From: Glacieibacterium frigidum
GTDB lineage: Bacteria; Pseudomonadota; Alphaproteobacteria; Sphingomonadales; Sphingomonadaceae
NCBI RefSeq assembly: GCF_007097155.1
Contig: NZ_VJWA01000002.1
Location: forward strand, 434,001 to 498,000
DNA length: 64,000 nt
Direction of reading: 5' to 3'
The notes beneath the pieces are model-generated. The model was not told where the DNA came from. It ran no database searches and worked only from the letters and a program-made list of their open reading frames with translations. This document shows positions 62,669 to 64,000 of this stretch, in pieces (the stretch's first letter is position 1; each line of letters starts with the position of its first letter). A program made the translations under genes and the position numbers.

Positions 62669-63484
62669 ATGCTGATCCGCGCCGGCTACGAGATCATACT
62701 AGGCGTCAATGCCCCGACCGCGATGACGGCGATGCTAAAGGTCCACCCGTCGCGGCTCGCCGACCTGCGGACGCCGCAGCACGTGATTATCCATCCAGAG
62801 CTGCCCAGCCATGACTACATCGACAGTTTCGGGAATGTTTGCACGCGGATGACGCTACCGTTCGGCAACACGACACTGAGCTGCGACATTGTTGTCGAGG
62901 ATAGCGGGGAGCCCGACCGCCAATCGCCCGACGCGGTTCAGCACCCGGTCGCTGATTTACCCGACGACATATTGGTCTATCTTCTGGGCAGCCGCTACTG
63001 CGAAACCGATCGTATGTCGGGGCTGGCCTGGTACCTGTTTGGCCATATCGAGCCCGGCTGGGGCCGGGTTCAGGCGATCGTCGACTATGCCCATCGCCGG
63101 ATGACCTATGGCTATGAACATGCCGACCCGACGCGGACGGCATACGAGGGGCATGAGCAGCAGGTCGGCGTATGTCGCGACTTCGCGCATCTCGCGATCA
63201 CGCTGTGCCGCTGCATGAACATCCCGGCGCGCTATTGCACCGGCTACCTGGGCGATATCGGGGTGCCGCCGGCGCCTTCCGCTATGGACTTCCATGCTTG
63301 GTTCGACGTCTATCTCGGGGGCGGCTGGCATGTCTTCGATGCCCGACACAATCAGCCGCGCATCGGCCGCATCCTGATGGCGCAAGGCCGCGACGCGACC
63401 GACACCGCGTTGACCACGACCTTCGGTCCGGTCTTTCTTAACGGCTTTAAGGTCCATACCGACGAGGTGCGGAGCCTACCGTAG
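62669..63484 (+). CDS. Transglutaminase-family protein
   Basis: 271 residues from ATG 62669. Catalytic triad: C169 in VGVCRDFAHLA, H209 in MDFHAWFDVYLGG, D224 in FDARHNQPR. N-terminal strand domain (AMLKVHPSRLADLRT). Often clusters with circularly permuted ATP-grasp genes. AAAAGG is upstream. Confidence 0.93.
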   Translation: MLIRAGYEIILGVNAPTAMTAMLKVHPSRLADLRTPQHVIIHPELPSHDYIDSFGNVCTRMTLPFGNTTLSCDIVVEDSGEPDRQSPDAVQHPVADLPDDILVYLLGSRYCETDRMSGLAWYLFGHIEPGWGRVQAIVDYAHRRMTYGYEHADPTRTAYEGHEQQVGVCRDFAHLAITLCRCMNIPARYCTGYLGDIGVPPAPSAMDFHAWFDVYLGGGWHVFDARHNQPRIGRILMAQGRDATDTALTTTFGPVFLNGFKVHTDEVRSLP

Positions 63485-63545
63485 CGCGTTGCTATGTTTG
63501 GAGCCATTGCTAGGGTAGCCACTTGAAACAGGTCTGGAGACTAAC

Positions 63546-64000
63546 CTGTCGGTCGTCGCCGCGCTCAGTCATGTTACCCGGTATCGCTATGATGCGCCCG
63601 TAACTCTCGGACCGCATGTCATCAGATTGCGGCCGGCGGCGCATACACGGACCCGCATCCCCAGCTACTCGATGAAGGTGACTCCGGCGGAGCATTTCAT
63701 CAACTGGCAGCAAGATCCGCACGGCAACTGGCTGGCGCGAATTGTGTTTCCGGAGCCGACAAACGAACTCAGCATCACTGTCGATATGACCGCCGAGATG
63801 GTGGTGATCAATCCGTTCGACTTCTTTGTCGAACCCTATGCGGTTACGCTGCCTTTTGCCTATCCGGCGCAGCTGACGAACGACCTGTCGCCCTATCTGC
63901 AGGTCGACGATGGTGGGCCCGCGCTCGAAGCGTTGTTCGAGGACCTGCGGCCCGCGGGCCAAGGTACCGTCGACTTCATCGTCGGGATCAACGAACGGAT
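63546..64000 (+). CDS. Large transglutaminase (N-terminal part), CTG start
   Basis: Frame LSVVAALSHVTRYRYDAPVTLGPHVIRLRPAAHTRTRIPSYSMKVTPAEHFINWQQDPHGNWLARIVFPEP is the N-terminal domain of the large transglutaminase, usually with a DUF2126 C-terminus. No ATG, GTG or TTG sits before the conserved N-terminus; CTG at 63546 matches the expected Met, with GGAG nine bases upstream. The first in-frame ATG (63672) would lose 42 conserved residues. Open to the right edge. Confidence 0.85.
   Translation, partial: MSVVAALSHVTRYRYDAPVTLGPHVIRLRPAAHTRTRIPSYSMKVTPAEHFINWQQDPHGNWLARIVFPEPTNELSITVDMTAEMVVINPFDFFVEPYAVTLPFAYPAQLTNDLSPYLQVDDGGPALEALFEDLRPAGQGTVDFIVGINER

Overview
The window is GC-rich alphaproteobacterial chromosome, most likely from Sphingomonadales. 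The main reasons are the rpsT-dnaA and mutM/ubiE-ubiB linkages, an STN-type TonB receptor, short palindromic extragenic repeats of sphingomonad type, and a Rhodobacterales-style gene transfer agent (GTA) cluster with sphingomonad-like add-ons. No 16S gene is present, so the order-level call is inference.

Layout. At 1-5.4 kb are the end of a GMC oxidoreductase gene, an epoxide hydrolase, lipB, a small lipoprotein, an SCP2-like protein, an exported protein and an OmpA-family porin with a long polyproline linker. At 5.5-26.7 kb, on the minus strand, is an almost complete GTA-like particle cluster. In transcription order it holds terminase small and large subunits, portal, a small membrane protein, prohead protease and capsid. 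These are followed by three extra genes, including a large probable beta-helix protein, then head-tail connectors, tail tube, chaperones, a short tape measure, a TIM-barrel/distal-tail fusion, hub, NlpC/P60 peptidase, megatron-like protein and a DUF2793 protein. There is no integrase, lysis module or repressor in it. It is broken between hub and peptidase by a 3.3 kb block: two plus-strand genes (YciI-like, pirin) and two minus-strand genes that look like an effector with a lipoprotein partner.

At 26.8-43 kb come a DUF559 nuclease-like gene bracketed by repeats, a haloalkane dehalogenase, a giant RTX protein, ribH/ribB/ribE/ribD with tonB and gltX, ubiB/ubiE, mutM, an enoyl-CoA hydratase and a DUF4349 lipoprotein. 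At 43.6-55.6 kb are rpsT, dnaA, a DMT-family transporter, short-chain dehydrogenase, SIMPL protein, a pterin dehydratase, a minimal metallopeptidase, a sirtuin, an ArsR-led four-gene operon, dapB and nth. At 55.65 kb a tRNA-Arg(CCG) is followed at once by the C-terminal relic of a tyrosine recombinase. Beyond it lies accessory-looking DNA: a TonB receptor, cupin, dienelactone hydrolase, an SDR relic, an SDR and the start of a transglutaminase cluster running off the window.

The most interesting points are the re-wired GTA (head-module beta-helix protein, TIM-barrel relocation, interrupted operon), the DUF559 gene framed by inverted copies of a repeat that also encodes part of its own tail, the tRNA/integrase scar, and a transglutaminase gene that seems to start at CTG. 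Coordinates and motifs were read by hand; no database search was possible.
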